64,000 nucleotides of DNA from Hydrangea macrophylla (taxonomy: Eukaryota > Streptophyta > Magnoliopsida > Cornales > Hydrangeaceae): the NCBI GenBank assembly GCA_033977485.1, contig CM066987.1, positions 89,560,588-89,624,587 of the forward strand, read 5' to 3'. Below are positions 1 to 12,039 of this stretch, piece by piece. The notes under the pieces were generated by a model. That model ran no database searches and was not told the origin of the DNA. It saw nothing but the letters and a program-made list of their open reading frames with translations. Position 1 is the stretch's first letter, and each line of letters begins with the position of its first letter. The position numbers were made by a program, and so were the translations under genes.

Positions 1-749
1 CCAGCATATTGTGAACCTAAATGTAATTATACGTAATATAGTTGATTCATTTGCATTTTTTTATAGTAATTCACAAGAAACACAAGGGCATGAGAGGAAG
101 TTCATATTTTTTGACATGTGTGCCTATGTGTTCTTATAGTATAGTAGATATATAGATAGAGGGAGAGGGGAAAAAAAAAGGTAGAGATGAAGATGGAAAC
201 ATGATAGAATGAGGAGTAATGATATGCTTCCCAAATTTCCATACTAAAAGTGCTTCATGTGGCAGTAGGGGCAGGTAAATAACTTCCAATCAAAATTCAA
301 TTAGTCACATTATAGTAGACCTGACCCACTACCACATGTAAATATAGGGCCCAAAGAGAAATTTCGTTTTTGGTACCAAATTGACATGATTTTAAAACTT
401 GAGGGACCAAAATATTGCATTTGAAAATACATAATCCAAAGTTAAATTTCGCTAAAACTGGAACGCTATTTAGCCTAAAACAAATAGAAACTATGGTGAC
501 TTGAAAACTAAATGTTGATGATCAATGTCTGGTAAACCCATTCTCTGAAAATAGCCAGATCACACTATCATTCTCATACAAACTTATTTCGGCACCCAAA
601 TTTAGTTGATAAAATTGTGAAGGAGACAAGAAGATTTCCATGGTGGTGTATGACAGGCAAATGGTTACTCATTGAGAAAGATAATTGATTGAATGCTTTT
701 CTTTTTATGATGATGTTAATAGACTAGGTTTAAGGGATTCGAATACCCT
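1..749. other. Intergenic AT-rich DNA with one MITE-like end
   Basis: No open frame with recognisable protein similarity is seen. From about 216 the sequence GAGTAATGATATGCTTCCC matches the terminal sequence of the foldback MITE at 33671-33839, but no inverted partner is visible nearby. It is probably a truncated copy. The rest is AT-rich with no assignable feature. Confidence 0.5.
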
Positions 750-1304
750 TAGGCTCCGTTTGGTTCACTTGGAAAGGAAAGTAAAGGGGAATTTGATTCT
801 AAGTAATCACATTCCGCGGAAAGGAAACTGCATTACTTTCCATTATTTTGTTTGGGTAAATTAAGAATCAAATATTTGAAACAAGATGGATTAATATAAA
901 AAAAAATTGGTTTATTTTCATATAAAAAAACAGTTTGGTTTATTTTAATTATTAATACTAGAAGAGGTGATAAACTAAAACAAAAAACTAATAAAATTGA
1001 ATGTATATAGAGTGAAGTAAAAATTAAAAAATGTTGATAAGATTGATTTGCACGAATAATGCCACAAAGATTTGGTAGAAGATATTTAAATTTTAGTTTT
1101 TTTACAAGATTTGTTTGGAAAGGAAACTCATTACCACCTCTAAATAAGGAATTGATTTCTTTACTTTTTAAGGAATCCATTCCTAGGTGGAATTAATTCC
1201 AACTTAGTTTTCAAACTTAATAAGTATACCAAACACAAAAATATAGTTCCGTAGAAAGAGATTCCTTTCCTAGATTCCATTTCGTGCGAACCAAACGGGG
1301 CCTA
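750..1304. mobile_element. MITE-like inverted-repeat element, about 555 bp
   Basis: The left end reads TAGGCTCCGTTTGGTTC and the right end, read on the other strand, TAGGCCCCGTTTGGTTC, so there are near-perfect terminal inverted repeats of about 17 bp. A second inverted similarity (GGAAAGGAAACT-type sequence) lies just inside both ends. The interior is AT-rich and non-coding. The TIR resembles plant Harbinger or hAT MITEs (CCGTTTGG ends), but no clean target duplication is seen, so the superfamily is left open. Confidence 0.65.
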
Positions 1305-1597
1305 GATCTCACAGTATTTGAACTAGGAAGCGGGATGCCGGAGTGGGGTACTTGTATAGTTTTAAAATCATGTTAAGAGGTCCCGTTCTTAAGAAGAAGA
1401 AAAAAATAGAAAGAAAAAAAAAAAAACAGCATGTCGCACCCAAGAAGAATCTAGGCCACTACGATTGCGTGTGTGCCTCCGGTGAATTAGATTTTTCACC
1501 CTCTATAAGGCTCCATGCTTCCTTGCACACGAACAAGGACATTGTGACATGATAGCACTCTAGTTTATTCTCATCCACCTTTACTGTATTTTCTTAA

Positions 1598-1764
1598 GAG
1601 TAATATTTGGGGCACTAACAACTTCCACTAACACTTACTAACACACTCTATCTCTCTCCTAGTGGTACTGTGAGGTCCGCAGTGGACCCCGCAGTACCAC
1701 TAAGAGAGAGATAGAGTGTGTTAGTAAGTGTTAGTGAATGTTGTTAGTGCCCCTAGCATTGTCC
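1598..1764. mobile_element. Foldback MITE, Mutator-type (9-bp TSD)
   Basis: This 167-bp element is almost wholly palindromic. The left end GAGTAATATTTGGGGCAC pairs with the right end, which reads GGACAATGCTAGGGGCAC on the other strand, and the long arms around a GTGGTACTGTG centre also pair. A perfect 9-bp direct repeat TTTTCTTAA flanks it (1589-1597 and 1765-1773). A 9-bp duplication is typical of Mutator-like elements. It is related to the copies at 4173, 10730 and 33671. It lies about 1.4 kb downstream of the APUM stop codon. Confidence 0.85.
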
Positions 1765-1796
1765 TTTTCTTAATTGTATTTATCTTTCCACTCATG

Positions 1797-1942
1797 CTCC
1801 GTTTGTTTTGATGTAAAATATTTTTATCTTTCAATTCATGTTCAGTTTGTTTTGATGTAAAATATTTTTCGAAAAATACTTACCTTATCCGGATAAGGTG
1901 AAAGCATTTTTCAAGAAATATTTTACATCAAAACAAATGGAG
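1797..1942. mobile_element. Foldback MITE with internal duplication
   Basis: The left arm CTCCGTTTGTTTTGATGTAA is matched in inverse by a right arm reading CTCCATTTGTTTTGATGTAA, with a hinge around TTATCCGGATAAGG. Part of the left arm (TTTGATGTAAAATATTTTT) is repeated about 50 bp further in, a local direct duplication. There is no coding capacity and no unambiguous target duplication. Confidence 0.7.
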
Positions 1943-3189
1943 TGTCAATGTTCGAGTCCTGAGCCACAGAAATTGTTGAAACCAACCAAATACATTGTAT
2001 TTTTTTTTTTTTGCTTGTTCATCTCTATTCCAGATTCCAGTAGTGTGCAGCTGAGAGCCTGACACTGCTTTTCTTTATTTTGGTTGCAAGATATGCTTTT
2101 TAGTTTCTTCTTTTCTTTATTTTGATTTGAGTGAACACATTGATTTTTTATTTGCTTTACCAAGATTATTATGCCCTTAATTTTAATTGTTTTCCCTAAA
2201 TTGTGTTTTTCCTTTCCAAAATTGTGCCCCTAAATGATTATGTGGTTTAGACTATTTTTATATTAAAAATTCTCATGGAATCAATGCCCTTCAAGAGTGA
2301 AAGCATGGGTCTTTTTTTTTTAGGAAAATTGTGTTTCATTAATTGAGGAAAGTTTTATGACTGGACATCCATACCCTTAACCCACGTGTGTGCGTGCGTG
2401 TTATGACCACTATTAAACTCTTAAAACTCTTTTTTACTACGTTCTTTGAATTGCTACTAAATTGTGTATGGTTGGCATGAGTGTCTTTTCATTTTGTTTG
2501 ACCCCCGAGTTATTATTATTATTTTTTTGTTTATTTTGTATTTTTCAATTATATTTTGGAATTTAATGGATCATGTTCTTCTCTCTTCGTTGTTAAAACA
2601 TTGTCTTTAAGTGTCAAAGGCAAGTGATGTTTTTTGGTTACTAGCCTTTAGGCATGGTTAGAACAACATTTTCCAGTCGCATGGTTAGAATTGTGCAGTA
2701 GTGCCTTTAGGCACGGACAATAGCTAGTATTATATACATATTACAACAAATATAAAGAATCACACACATAAACAAACACACATGAAGACTGAATAAGAGC
2801 CTTGAATTTCAACATGAAAGTATCTGATACTTCTAATTCATCTGAAGAACCATACACTGAACTGAAGAAAGAAAACCATAATATTTACAGGATCAAGAAG
2901 GATCTCTAACACTGAAACCTTCTTAAATGCATTTTAACTAGAACATTAATCCTATACATACACCAATATTGCCTACAGATTGTGTGAAAGTATATGCACA
3001 TATACACATATTAATACTTACTAGGTTGAGGCTACTCATAAATTATAACTTTTAACAGCTTCTTCGAAATGCCAATATGAGTAGCCATCTTGCACTATGC
3101 TTTTCTGTTCTTAAAATGAATTAATGGGTGTAATACCTTCAGAAACCAGAGTGTTGTGGTAAAAGACATTGGAACATTCTCTGCAAGCA
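1943..3189. other. AT-rich region downstream of APUM, includes its 3' UTR
   Basis: The part next to 3190 should hold the 3' UTR and polyadenylation region of the minus-strand APUM gene. No canonical AATAAA on the minus strand could be fixed with confidence. The remainder is AT-rich with short homopolymer runs and no recognisable protein or repeat family. Confidence 0.45.
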
Positions 3190-6100
3190 TCATGGTCTAG
3201 TTGTCTGAATTTCTGCGCAAAAGAAAACGGGAATTCATGTAGGCGTTTAACAATAAATTTTTTGGGGAAAAATATGAAGCACCATACTTGAAGATAAACC
3301 TTTGCTAATATAAATGGTAAAATCCATTTTGCACCCTTGAGCTATACACCAATTTACAGTTTGGTCTTTATCTTTTGATTGTAGTAATTTGGTCCCTTAG
3401 GCTGCATGGTCATTTTTCAGTTTTCTAAAATTTGAAATTTGAAATTTGCAAACAGAAACTAGTTTTTGTTTTCTTTTCATGCAAACGATAACTGAAAACC
3501 CAAAACCACTTCTTTTTGTTTTCGTTTTCTGGTCCAATTTAGTTATCATTTGTCAAAAGTAGAAGAATGAAAAAGATTACCAACCACATTTTGTTTTTGG
3601 TTTTCATTTAATCATTTAAACATTTTCAGGAGAAAAGAAAACCGGTAAACGATTACCAAAAACTGAAAACCACGACGTCACCAAACAGGCCCTCAACTTT
3701 CGGGCCAATTGCAATGTCAACTTCCTTCAGAAAAAGTGATGAAAACACATCACCTATAAGGTTGGCATTGGACCACGTGGCAAGTTTCAGTAACCTTTTT
3801 AAATTTACACTGCTAGAGATTAAGGCAATATGCACACATATACCGACATTTTATTGTACATACCCAAAGGGGACAGAAAAGAATAAACAGACAATATGCA
3901 TGCGATGCAACATTGTAAACTTAGCAAGCTACTAACCTTCCCCATATAGCTGTTCAAATCGAGCAGCAATGTGCTTCCCGTATGTGTATTTCTTCAAGGC
4001 ATCAAGATGAGTACTTATATGACAAAGCAACATTTCCCGCTGATCATTTGTACATGTTTCAAGGATCTTCTGAACCACGTAATTTGCATATTGGTCCTTC
4101 ATCATTGTCTAGGATCACAGAATTCAGAAACAGACAACATGTAAGCAGAAAACACATGTCGAAATTGCATAAGAGTAATGCTAGGTGTACTTTTTGTACA
4201 CACTTTTTGACACACTTTTTAAATGTGTGTACCCTGTGCTATGTAAGTGGTGCACGGAAAAAGTGTGAAAAATTCAAATAGCACAAGGTACACACATTTA
4301 AAGCACAGTGTGTCAAAAAGTGTGTACAAAAGTGTGTACACCTAGTATTACCCATTGCATAATATCCAAAAAGGATTTCGGGATGAAAAAAAAAAGTGTC
4401 GTCGTCTAGACTTTATAGTCAAAATGAAATGCAGCCCCAAAAGATTATAGCAAGAAGGTATTAGCTAGAAAAAGGAGTGGCAAATAAAACGTAGATGATC
4501 CTGCTATTTCATCTTTTTCCACCCTTTTGTTTTTGGTTGAAATATAGCTTCATGTCTTGTAAAAATTTATGCACTGCCCAATGGTATCTTGATCAACCTG
4601 ATTATGATGAACCGAGAAGAAGAGGAAGTTTTAATACAGAGTCAATGATCTTCAGAACACAAAAGAAAGTACAATACTGTTTTTTGGTGAGTTATTATTT
4701 AGTAATGCAAAGAATAAAAAAAGAAAAAAGAGGTCAACGCGCAACTAACTCAAACGTGATCAACTAACTTTCTTCTTTTCCTGGGGAAATTGAATCCTTA
4801 AGCTCAATAATTCAGTAATTAAAGTTAAAGTTACCGATTCACTTACCAGTAAGTTTTCATTTTCTTCACTACGCCCAATAATCTCCCCGATCAAGATTTC
4901 CCGCGATGCAGAATCACTGTGCTCGAGACATTTCTCAACAACGTTCGATGCAAATTTATGCTGGCTCATTTGTCCAATATGCCCTGACAACTTGTTAATG
5001 ATTTGGCTTCTTTCGTGAGGCTTTCCCCTCCCCAATACATGCTGTGAGCAGTACAACCAAGTGTCGCATTAGCATCCAACTATATATATATGCACTTTAC
5101 AATATATGGGAAATGATAACCTACTGTATATCTAAAAGTATGCATTCTAAGTGGACAGAAAAGTCCCTGGTAACTCAGTTGATTTGAGGAGACGAGCATG
5201 AAAGGGGTTCAAGAATCAGTTTTCTTTGTACTAGGGCTAAAATCACCCATTTTGACTTTTTTTTACCCCATATCCTAGGGTGTATCTCACCAACAAAGGC
5301 ATTGGAAATCATACTTAGCTAATTAACATTGAGGACACTCGAGTAAACATATTTTTAAGGAGGACATACAATGGAGAGCACAAAAGGCAAAGAATAGTAT
5401 TCTCAATAAGGGAAAGATAAAGGAAAGAAATAAAGAATGAAAGAACGGAGGAAAAATAGGAAATCAAGACTAATAGATAAATCAAGGAGAACAAATTATA
5501 GTCACAAAACTCACTACTAAAGGAAAATTCAGAGTCATCTGGCTAGAGACATATACTCAGTTTTCTCAACAAAACGCCTCTTTTATTGTTGCTTGAATAC
5601 CCCACTGGTTTTTTTGCCCAAACTTTTAGGCTTTGTTTGGTTTGTGGATTTATTGAAGGAAAACAAAAGGGAAGGGAAAACAAGAAGGAAAACTAGTTCC
5701 CTTGTGTCCTCCATGCTTAAATAGCATTAAATAAGTTTCCAAAATACAAGTGCGATTTAAAAAAGGGAGGGAAGTGACTCACAACATTCAAACTTTTCAA
5801 TTTATTTCTCACATGATTTTCTTGTCCTTCCTCCTTTCCTTACTATTTTCCTCATTACCCAAGAGAAGGGTAGTGTTTTCCTTAGGCTTTGTTTGGTTTG
5901 CGAATTCATGGAAGGAAGAGAAAAGGAAAACAAATTCCCTTGTGTTTTTCTCCATGCTTAAATAACATGAAAGTCTAAAAAAAATCAAAATATTGTTGGA
6001 ACTCAAGAAGTAAGGAGGAACTTGACTCACAAAATTCAAAATTTTTAATTTATTTCCCACTATATTTCTTTTCCTTCCTATTTTCCTCACTTTCTTCGGT

Positions 6101-7642
6101 GGTAACCAAACAAAGGAAAGCATTTTCCTTTATCCCTTAGTAATTCCATGAACCAAAAGAGGCTTAGTGTTTTCCTTTTCTTTCCCTCACTCAGTCCATG
6201 AACCAAACAAAGCCTTTTGCTAAAGGAGAACTCCTTTACAAGATTCTTGATACTCCTTTATGTTCTTGTAGTACAGCTACAATATTAACTTTGCATTATG
6301 AAACAGACCCCTCCCAACCATAAAAAATTACATCAACCAAAAAACTGGATTTTAGAGGGACTGACACAATATAATCTAAATGAGCAGAATATGGCCCTTC
6401 TTGTTACTTTTGACAGATTTCATTAAAGTCATTACAATATCCCGAGCACTATCTATATATAGGAAAATATTATAGTGGTGACACAAAAGCTTCCAAAAAT
6501 AAAATAAAATAATAGTGTTGCCCATATAAGAACAAACCTGGGTAACATAATTGCCATACTGGTCCTGGGCAAGAGCATAAATTGACTCTAAAATCTCGTC
6601 CACTATGAACTGACTTTGTAAATCATCTGTACAACGCTCTAGTAGTCTCTATCCCAATCACAAAATTGAAACATGTTTAGGAAGAAAAACCAAGGAAGAG
6701 AAAAAAGAAAAAATAAACAAAGGAAAGAAAGCAGGGCTCCATCCTAGAGCGCGTTTGGGTTAGCTTTTGAAATGATCACTTTTTGGAATGAGAGATTTTT
6801 TAAAAGACTACATATTGAAGCTTTCTTTTTATTGAAATAAAAAAGCTGTACCAAACGGGCCCTTAGTAGACATCTCAACCAAAGTGTTGTATTACCTGTA
6901 TGACACGGCAACCATAAGGATGCATTGCTAGAGTTGCAACTTGACCACGAAAGGCAGAAATTATAAACCCAATTTGATCAGTTGGAATACTCTCAATGCA
7001 CTTCTGTATTACGTGATTTCCATTTTGATCTCGAACACAACTCGTAACATGTCCATCCAGCTCATGAATAAGCTTTATTTTCTGCTCTAGCTCAATGACC
7101 TCAAGTGCCTAAACCAAGCATGTACCAAATCATCAGTTGAATTTCTCTAAAAAATAATAATAAATAAATAGTACCCAGACACAACAATGTTTTCTATGTA
7201 ATATTCAATTTCAACTATTTATTATTACAAGGATTAGAGAGTAAAAATTGATGCCACAAAGACATTAGAAGTCTGTTCAGTACTCGAGTAATCTAGATCA
7301 TGAATTCTAGATCAAACACCAATTAGGCTATTAGAGGCTAACCATTTACGAGAGAGAAAATCACAGCGATGATACACTTCAGATATCTAAGAACATTTGC
7401 AACCACTTCATCCTAAACCAGATACTAACAGGAGAAGTCATATGTCGTTCATGTTAAGGAATGCGACAATAATAAGGTTGAAGTACATATAAAGAAGACT
7501 GTTACCGTACATACTATTGATAGCAAACACATACTATAGAATAATGTGGCTAATGACTCTATACGGACATGCAAACACACACATGCGCACGAACACAAAC
7601 ACACTCATATATATATACACGTAAATACATGTATATTTATAT

Positions 7643-7692
<50 letters not shown>

Positions 7693-10414
7693 GTTAGCTG
7701 AATTAAAATTCCCAGCCATTGTTCACTATGTATCTATTTCATTCAAGACGATCCATTAAAATTGACAATTATGATAGCCTTTCCACGTTCAAGTTCACAT
7801 TTATGTACGTAAAACATTCCAATTAGAAAGGCATAATAAAAAGGCTCGACGGGCTGTGGATAGCACGTTTCAAATACATTTGAATGTGATGTCACAAATG
7901 AAGCATCTTGAGACGGATAATATTCCTCAGAAAAATTACAAAACAAAAGGTGGAGAGAAGTAAAGCTGAAGATATGCTCAATTAAAGAAATAATGCATTT
8001 TGAACCAGAAAAACTGCGCCAGACGCTCCACATCATCATAATGTGCATCAAGAAAATGGGAAGTTACGTAACCCTCCAAGTCCCTACTCCTTCGCTCTCA
8101 AGCGAAGACACAGGACTACTAAAGCAGAGCAGTAGAAAATAAGAAATGAATCCAAGAATATATAGGCAATGCATGGACTTGCTTCACAAGAGAAACGTAC
8201 ACATACAGACTACGTTCATACTGGATCCTATGGGCAACGTGGTACAATCTAGAACTGCATGAATTCTAATCCTTAGATTCTGTGGAGAAAGATTATGAAC
8301 ATTGATTCTGTTAATGGTAGATATTAGGTAAGAACTCCAATCAGAACTCCACTAATAAATCAAAAATTTATTTGTCATCAAATAATGTGCCTAAACGGTA
8401 AGTAGCAAAAATTACTAAAAAACAAGTATGTAACACTTCTAGATCAAACCTATGCAGATAAAGTATATATATATAAAAATAAATAAAAAAACCGAAAGCT
8501 AATGTGTTCAAAATTCAAAAAGATTTTCCCTCCAAAAAAAAAAAATTCAAAAAGATGCATATACCACAGGAAGAAGCATGCATTTATATAGTACTTCACT
8601 AGAGCATAAAGAAAAAAGACACCCATGTATAATGTCACAACATTAATGAATAACAGAGCTTAATTGATGTACCAAGAGAATCACGCCTACCTTTTGGATT
8701 ACACGACAGCCATACATCTGCAGACTTAATGGCAAAATCTGACCTTCAAGTTTATTTGCAAGCTCCTTCCTCTGTTCAGGGCTTCCATAATCAAAAAACT
8801 GAAGCAGAACAGAGACAAGGCAAATTAGAAAAAAAAAAAAAAAAAATGAGATTAAAAGAACCAAGATTAAGGGTGAACACAAACTATTCACCATATTTCT
8901 AGCATACCTTTTGAATAACATAGTTACCAAAAACATCAGTAATCAGACTCGAAGCATGTGGAAGAACTTCCCTAAATACAGATGCCTTCACCTCACCACT
9001 ACAGTTTTCCAACTTCTGTTGAATGAATCGACTCCCATGTTGATCAGCACTGAAGTTTAAAAATGTAAAAAAATTATTTCTTGAAGTAACACAGAACAAA
9101 CATAATAGGGAAAGAAATTGAATGAGTGTTGAACTTGCCTGAATTCGACAATCTGCCCTGCAATGTCAACTAGCTCAAATCTCCGGCCTTTACCAGATCT
9201 CAATTCTTCCAAAAACGAACTAGATTTGGTATCAACAAAACTTTCAGGCGCTCTTTGACCTTGCCATCCAGAATATATACCCACATTTCTATCAGAACCG
9301 GGCTGAAGCCTCAGTTCAGTTTTTACTCTGGGAAAATGGGTCCCACCTGCCGTGGATCCCGGCAAAACTGGAGTGGCAATAGGTGAGGTTGGGAAGTGCA
9401 TCAAAACACCAGAATTTACTGGATTCCCGAAGTAATAAGGACTTGTAGGACCCACTCGTCTCGAGTTTATATTACCCGGGCCTCCAACTCCATGATTATA
9501 GGTATCTGCAGAGGGTTGTTGAAAGTGATGCAGAGGATTGGTCAAAGAAGGTTTCACAGAAAACCCAAGCTGTCCATAGAAATTGTTTATATGTTGCATA
9601 TCAACTGCATTTTTAGTGATTTCCCCGGTTGAAACCCCATAAGTTTGAGCCCTGAAACAAGGACCCGTTGAACCATCAAAAGCCATAGGAATAGCATTCT
9701 GAGGGTATCCGGGTATAAATGGTGGATAACCTGTGTTATTCAAAGCATACCCACCTATACCATATTGACAAAAATAACTTGAAGGGTGCATATGATGGTG
9801 AAATGGATTTAACGAATTCATATAGGCAGCCGAGGAGAAGTTGGAGAGACCATATGGGAATTGATTTGTGCCCATGTATGAATGGCTTATTCCCGGAGAA
9901 GTCATTTGAGACTTGGCACCTGGAACTTCAAACGCAAGTCTTTGGTGTAATAGTACCTGTTGTGGAGGGTCCCTTTGATTTTTGTGATTATCTGAATTTG
10001 GAAGTATAGAAATGTCAGTAGCCTTCATCTCAGATTCAATTCGGGTCGAATCTGACACAGAAACACCACTACTTAGGACTTGATCCTCTAAATCAGCATT
10101 TTTGGTGTTCGAGCGTCTTCTGTAAAGGGGTGGCTTAGCTGGCTCACCTTCCTTTCTATCAAAGGGCGACGGTCCTGAAACATGGGTTGCTAGGGAGTCT
10201 GGTTTAGGAGATAGCCCTGTATCGTATGCACCAGGAGTAGATATAATGGCATTTGACGTACTAATAGAGGGATCATGAAAAGAACTGGGATCAGCCTCAA
10301 CAAATGCTTCCTCAACTGAGTCATGGCTGAACGAACGAAATTTATTATATACGGGTGATGAAGAACGTGTATAATCTTCCTGCAAGTGAATATGTTGCAT
10401 TTATGATGACACCC

Positions 10415-10461
<47 letters not shown>

Positions 10462-12039
10462 GGAGAGGGAGAGGGAGAGAGAGAGAGAGAGAGAATGAGC
10501 ACTACTGCACAAAAAAAGAAAAAAAAAAGTACAATAATGTGTATGTATATATTGTATGCACATAGAAGCACATGTTAAAATGAGCAATGTAGCAATTTAG
10601 CACAAGCTTCTTGCAATATCAAGGCTCGGCTTTTGAATCAACCGATTCTAACCACCATGCTACTGACTACATGATATCGGCAACGTTCTGCAATATTTGT
10701 GAAAACTGCATCTATCAATGTTCTTTTAAGAGTAATACTTGGGGCACAACCAAAGCCACAACCTTTTTTGCACAACCTTCATTTTGTGTCTATCTCTCTC
10801 TTGATGGGTCCCACAGTGCCAGTGACCCCACAGTACCCACTAGGAGAGAGATAGACACAAAATGGAGGTTGTGCAAAAAAAGTTGTGGCTTTGGTTGTGC
10901 CCCAAGTATTACTCTTCTTTTAAAGAAGTTATATACTAGGAAGCACCGGTGTGGGTGTAGGGACGCAAGTGCGGGGAGTTTGTCAACTTTCTCAAAATCA
11001 AGAGAACGAGTGCGGCGGGAGTACTTATATAATCTATAGAAAATCTACTTTTAAATACTTTTATAAACTATACGTTGACTAAAATTTTTATGAGATTAAG
11101 ATGAATAACAAGCATAAATAAGCAATACTAGCAGTCTAGCACATTTTGACGTGTATCATTTTGACGTGTATCCAACTCCCAACATACTTGATTTGACTCA
11201 AAATTGTCTAAAATTTTATTCGAGCCCTATTTTTTTAACAAACATAATCTAAAGAAACACCCTGGCGCATCCTAGAAGAATCCACACTAGTGCGGGTGCA
11301 AGTGAGTATGGAGTGCGGGTACTTCGACCTTTCAGAAGAGTCCATGCTTCCTTGGTTATATATAAACAGGAGATGTTGACATCTTAAAGGGAAACCAATA
11401 GAAATACATAAAAACGCAACGATTTCATAAGCAGAGGAATGGACACATTTCGTAACTAGCAAGGCTAAACACAATCTTTTGCCTAAAATTTTTTTCCTAA
11501 CTAATATACCCTACCTGTAAAACGTCAACTAAAAGTTTGTTTTCGCCTGATGAAGCAGAGTCCTGTTCAGACAAATACCCACTGTTCCTTTCTGCCCACT
11601 CATCACGAGCCTGTTGGGGTGACCTATCTTCTTCAGACTTTTCCTCATGAATAGAAAGGGTACTTTCAGACAGATGCAAAGAGTCATTTCTACTGTCATC
11701 AAAAGATTTCAACCTCCAATCATTGCCAAGACTACCAATACGGTGAATCCGGAATCTAGGATTCAAATCAACATTAGAAGAGTGATAAGCCAACTTTAGA
11801 TCTTCCAACCTATCGTTTAAACTGAACTTTTGCTGGGACATAAAGTTTTGAATTGCCGCAAATGAACCCTCAATACTTGGGGGTGCACTTTCACTTCGAT
11901 TAGGGCCCATGTTTCTCCCATTCTTTAGGAATCTTTGGTCCTTCGGAAGTAAACCCAACTCCCTTGCAGCCATATTGTCAGATGAAGGTCCAAAATTTCC
12001 ACTTGTTTCCACAAATCTCATGGGGCTTTCAGTCGCCAT
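3190..12039 (-). CDS. APUM: Pumilio-family RNA-binding protein (APUM5/6-like)
   Basis: Spliced gene; coding exons in transcript order are 12039-11515, 10379-9139, 9049-8908, 8798-8691, 7108-6896, 6648-6538, 5041-4847, 4108-3937 and 3212-3190, giving about 909 residues. The start is the Met of MATESPMR, which matches the N-terminus I recall for APUM5/6-type proteins. A conserved [10 protein letters not shown] motif lies at residues 51-60, followed by a long Ser/Asn/Pro-rich region. Eight PUF repeats occupy about residues 575-900. Their base-contact residues are S595/R596/Q599, N631/Y632/Q635, C667/R668/Q671, N703/H704/Q707, C739/R740/Q743, N776/Y777/Q780, S812/N813/E816 and N854/Y855/Q858, which predict UGUAUAUA. 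The family acts in the cytoplasm on 3' UTRs, repressing translation and promoting mRNA decay. Every junction keeps the frame; intron 3 uses a GC donor. No inactivating lesion is seen. The exact APUM number is uncertain. Confidence 0.93.
3397..3692. mobile_element. MITE-like insertion in APUM intron 9
   Basis: A block beginning TTAGGCTGCATGGT and ending CACCAAACAGGCCCT, with inverted homology at the ends and extra inverted matches inside (GTTTTCTGGT-like arms). It interrupts a second repeat recognisable by the phrases CACCCTTGAGCTATACACC and CTCAACTTTCGGG on either side. This suggests one MITE inside another. It lies between coding exons 8 and 9. Confidence 0.55.
4173..4353. mobile_element. 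Foldback MITE, Mutator-type, in APUM intron 8
   Basis: This 181-bp element starts GAGTAATGCTAGGTGTAC and its other strand starts GGGTAATACTAGGTGTAC. The arms are long, imperfect hairpins of TGTGTAC/GTACACA-rich sequence. A perfect 9-bp direct repeat ATTGCATAA lies on both sides (4164-4172 and 4354-4362), supporting the Mutator superfamily. Same family type as 1598, 10730 and 33671. Confidence 0.85.
5629..6215. mobile_element. Nested pair of MITEs in APUM intron 7
   Basis: The outer element begins AGGCTTTGTTTGGTTTG at about 5629 and ends CCAAACAAAGCC near 6212. A second AGGCTTTGTTTGGTTTGCG begins at about 5882 and ends near 6165 (ACCAAAAGAGGCTT). The inner copy is flanked on both sides by AGTGTTTTCCTT, consistent with insertion into the outer element. 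Both carry GGAAGGAAAA-rich arms. Non-coding. Confidence 0.65.
6744..6866. mobile_element. Short MITE in APUM intron 6
   Basis: About 120 bp with inverted ends: the left reads GCGCGTTTGGGTTAGCTTTT, and the right, read on the other strand, GGGCCCGTTTGGTACAGCTT. It is very close to the exon starting at 6896-6898, only about 30 bp away. No coding content. The CCCGTTTGG ends are a common plant MITE signature; the target duplication is not clear. Confidence 0.6.
7646..7688. repeat. GA microsatellite in APUM intron 5
   Basis: An uninterrupted GA run of about 40 bp, preceded by AT-rich and CA-rich simple sequence. It lies inside the 1.58-kb intron between coding exons 4 and 5. Confidence 0.95.
10418..10493. 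repeat. GA/CT microsatellite beside the acceptor of APUM exon 3
   Basis: A GA tract of about 75 bp (a CT tract in the transcript) with GGGA interruptions. Its near end is about 38 nt upstream of the splice acceptor at 10380, so it may serve as an unusually long pyrimidine tract for this intron. Confidence 0.95.
10730..10914. mobile_element. Foldback MITE, Mutator-type, in APUM intron 2
   Basis: A 185-bp near-perfect hairpin with both ends GAGTAATACTTGGGGCAC (TIR identical over the visible ends). The 9-bp direct repeat TTCTTTTAA flanks it (10721-10729 and 10915-10923). The arms also share TCTATCTCTCTC and ACAACC blocks with inverse copies. It is the most regular member of the family seen here, and so probably a recent insertion. 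Confidence 0.9.

Noticed and set aside
833..1180. 115-codon minus-strand frame
   Set aside because: Inside a MITE between its inverted ends; AT-rich, no domain.
6376..6603. 75-codon minus-strand frame starting MDEILES
   Set aside because: It is PUF repeat 6 of APUM reading through the intron donor; covered by the spliced model.
10345..10587. 80-codon minus-strand frame with a long Ser-Leu run
   Set aside because: Translation of the CT microsatellite in an intron.
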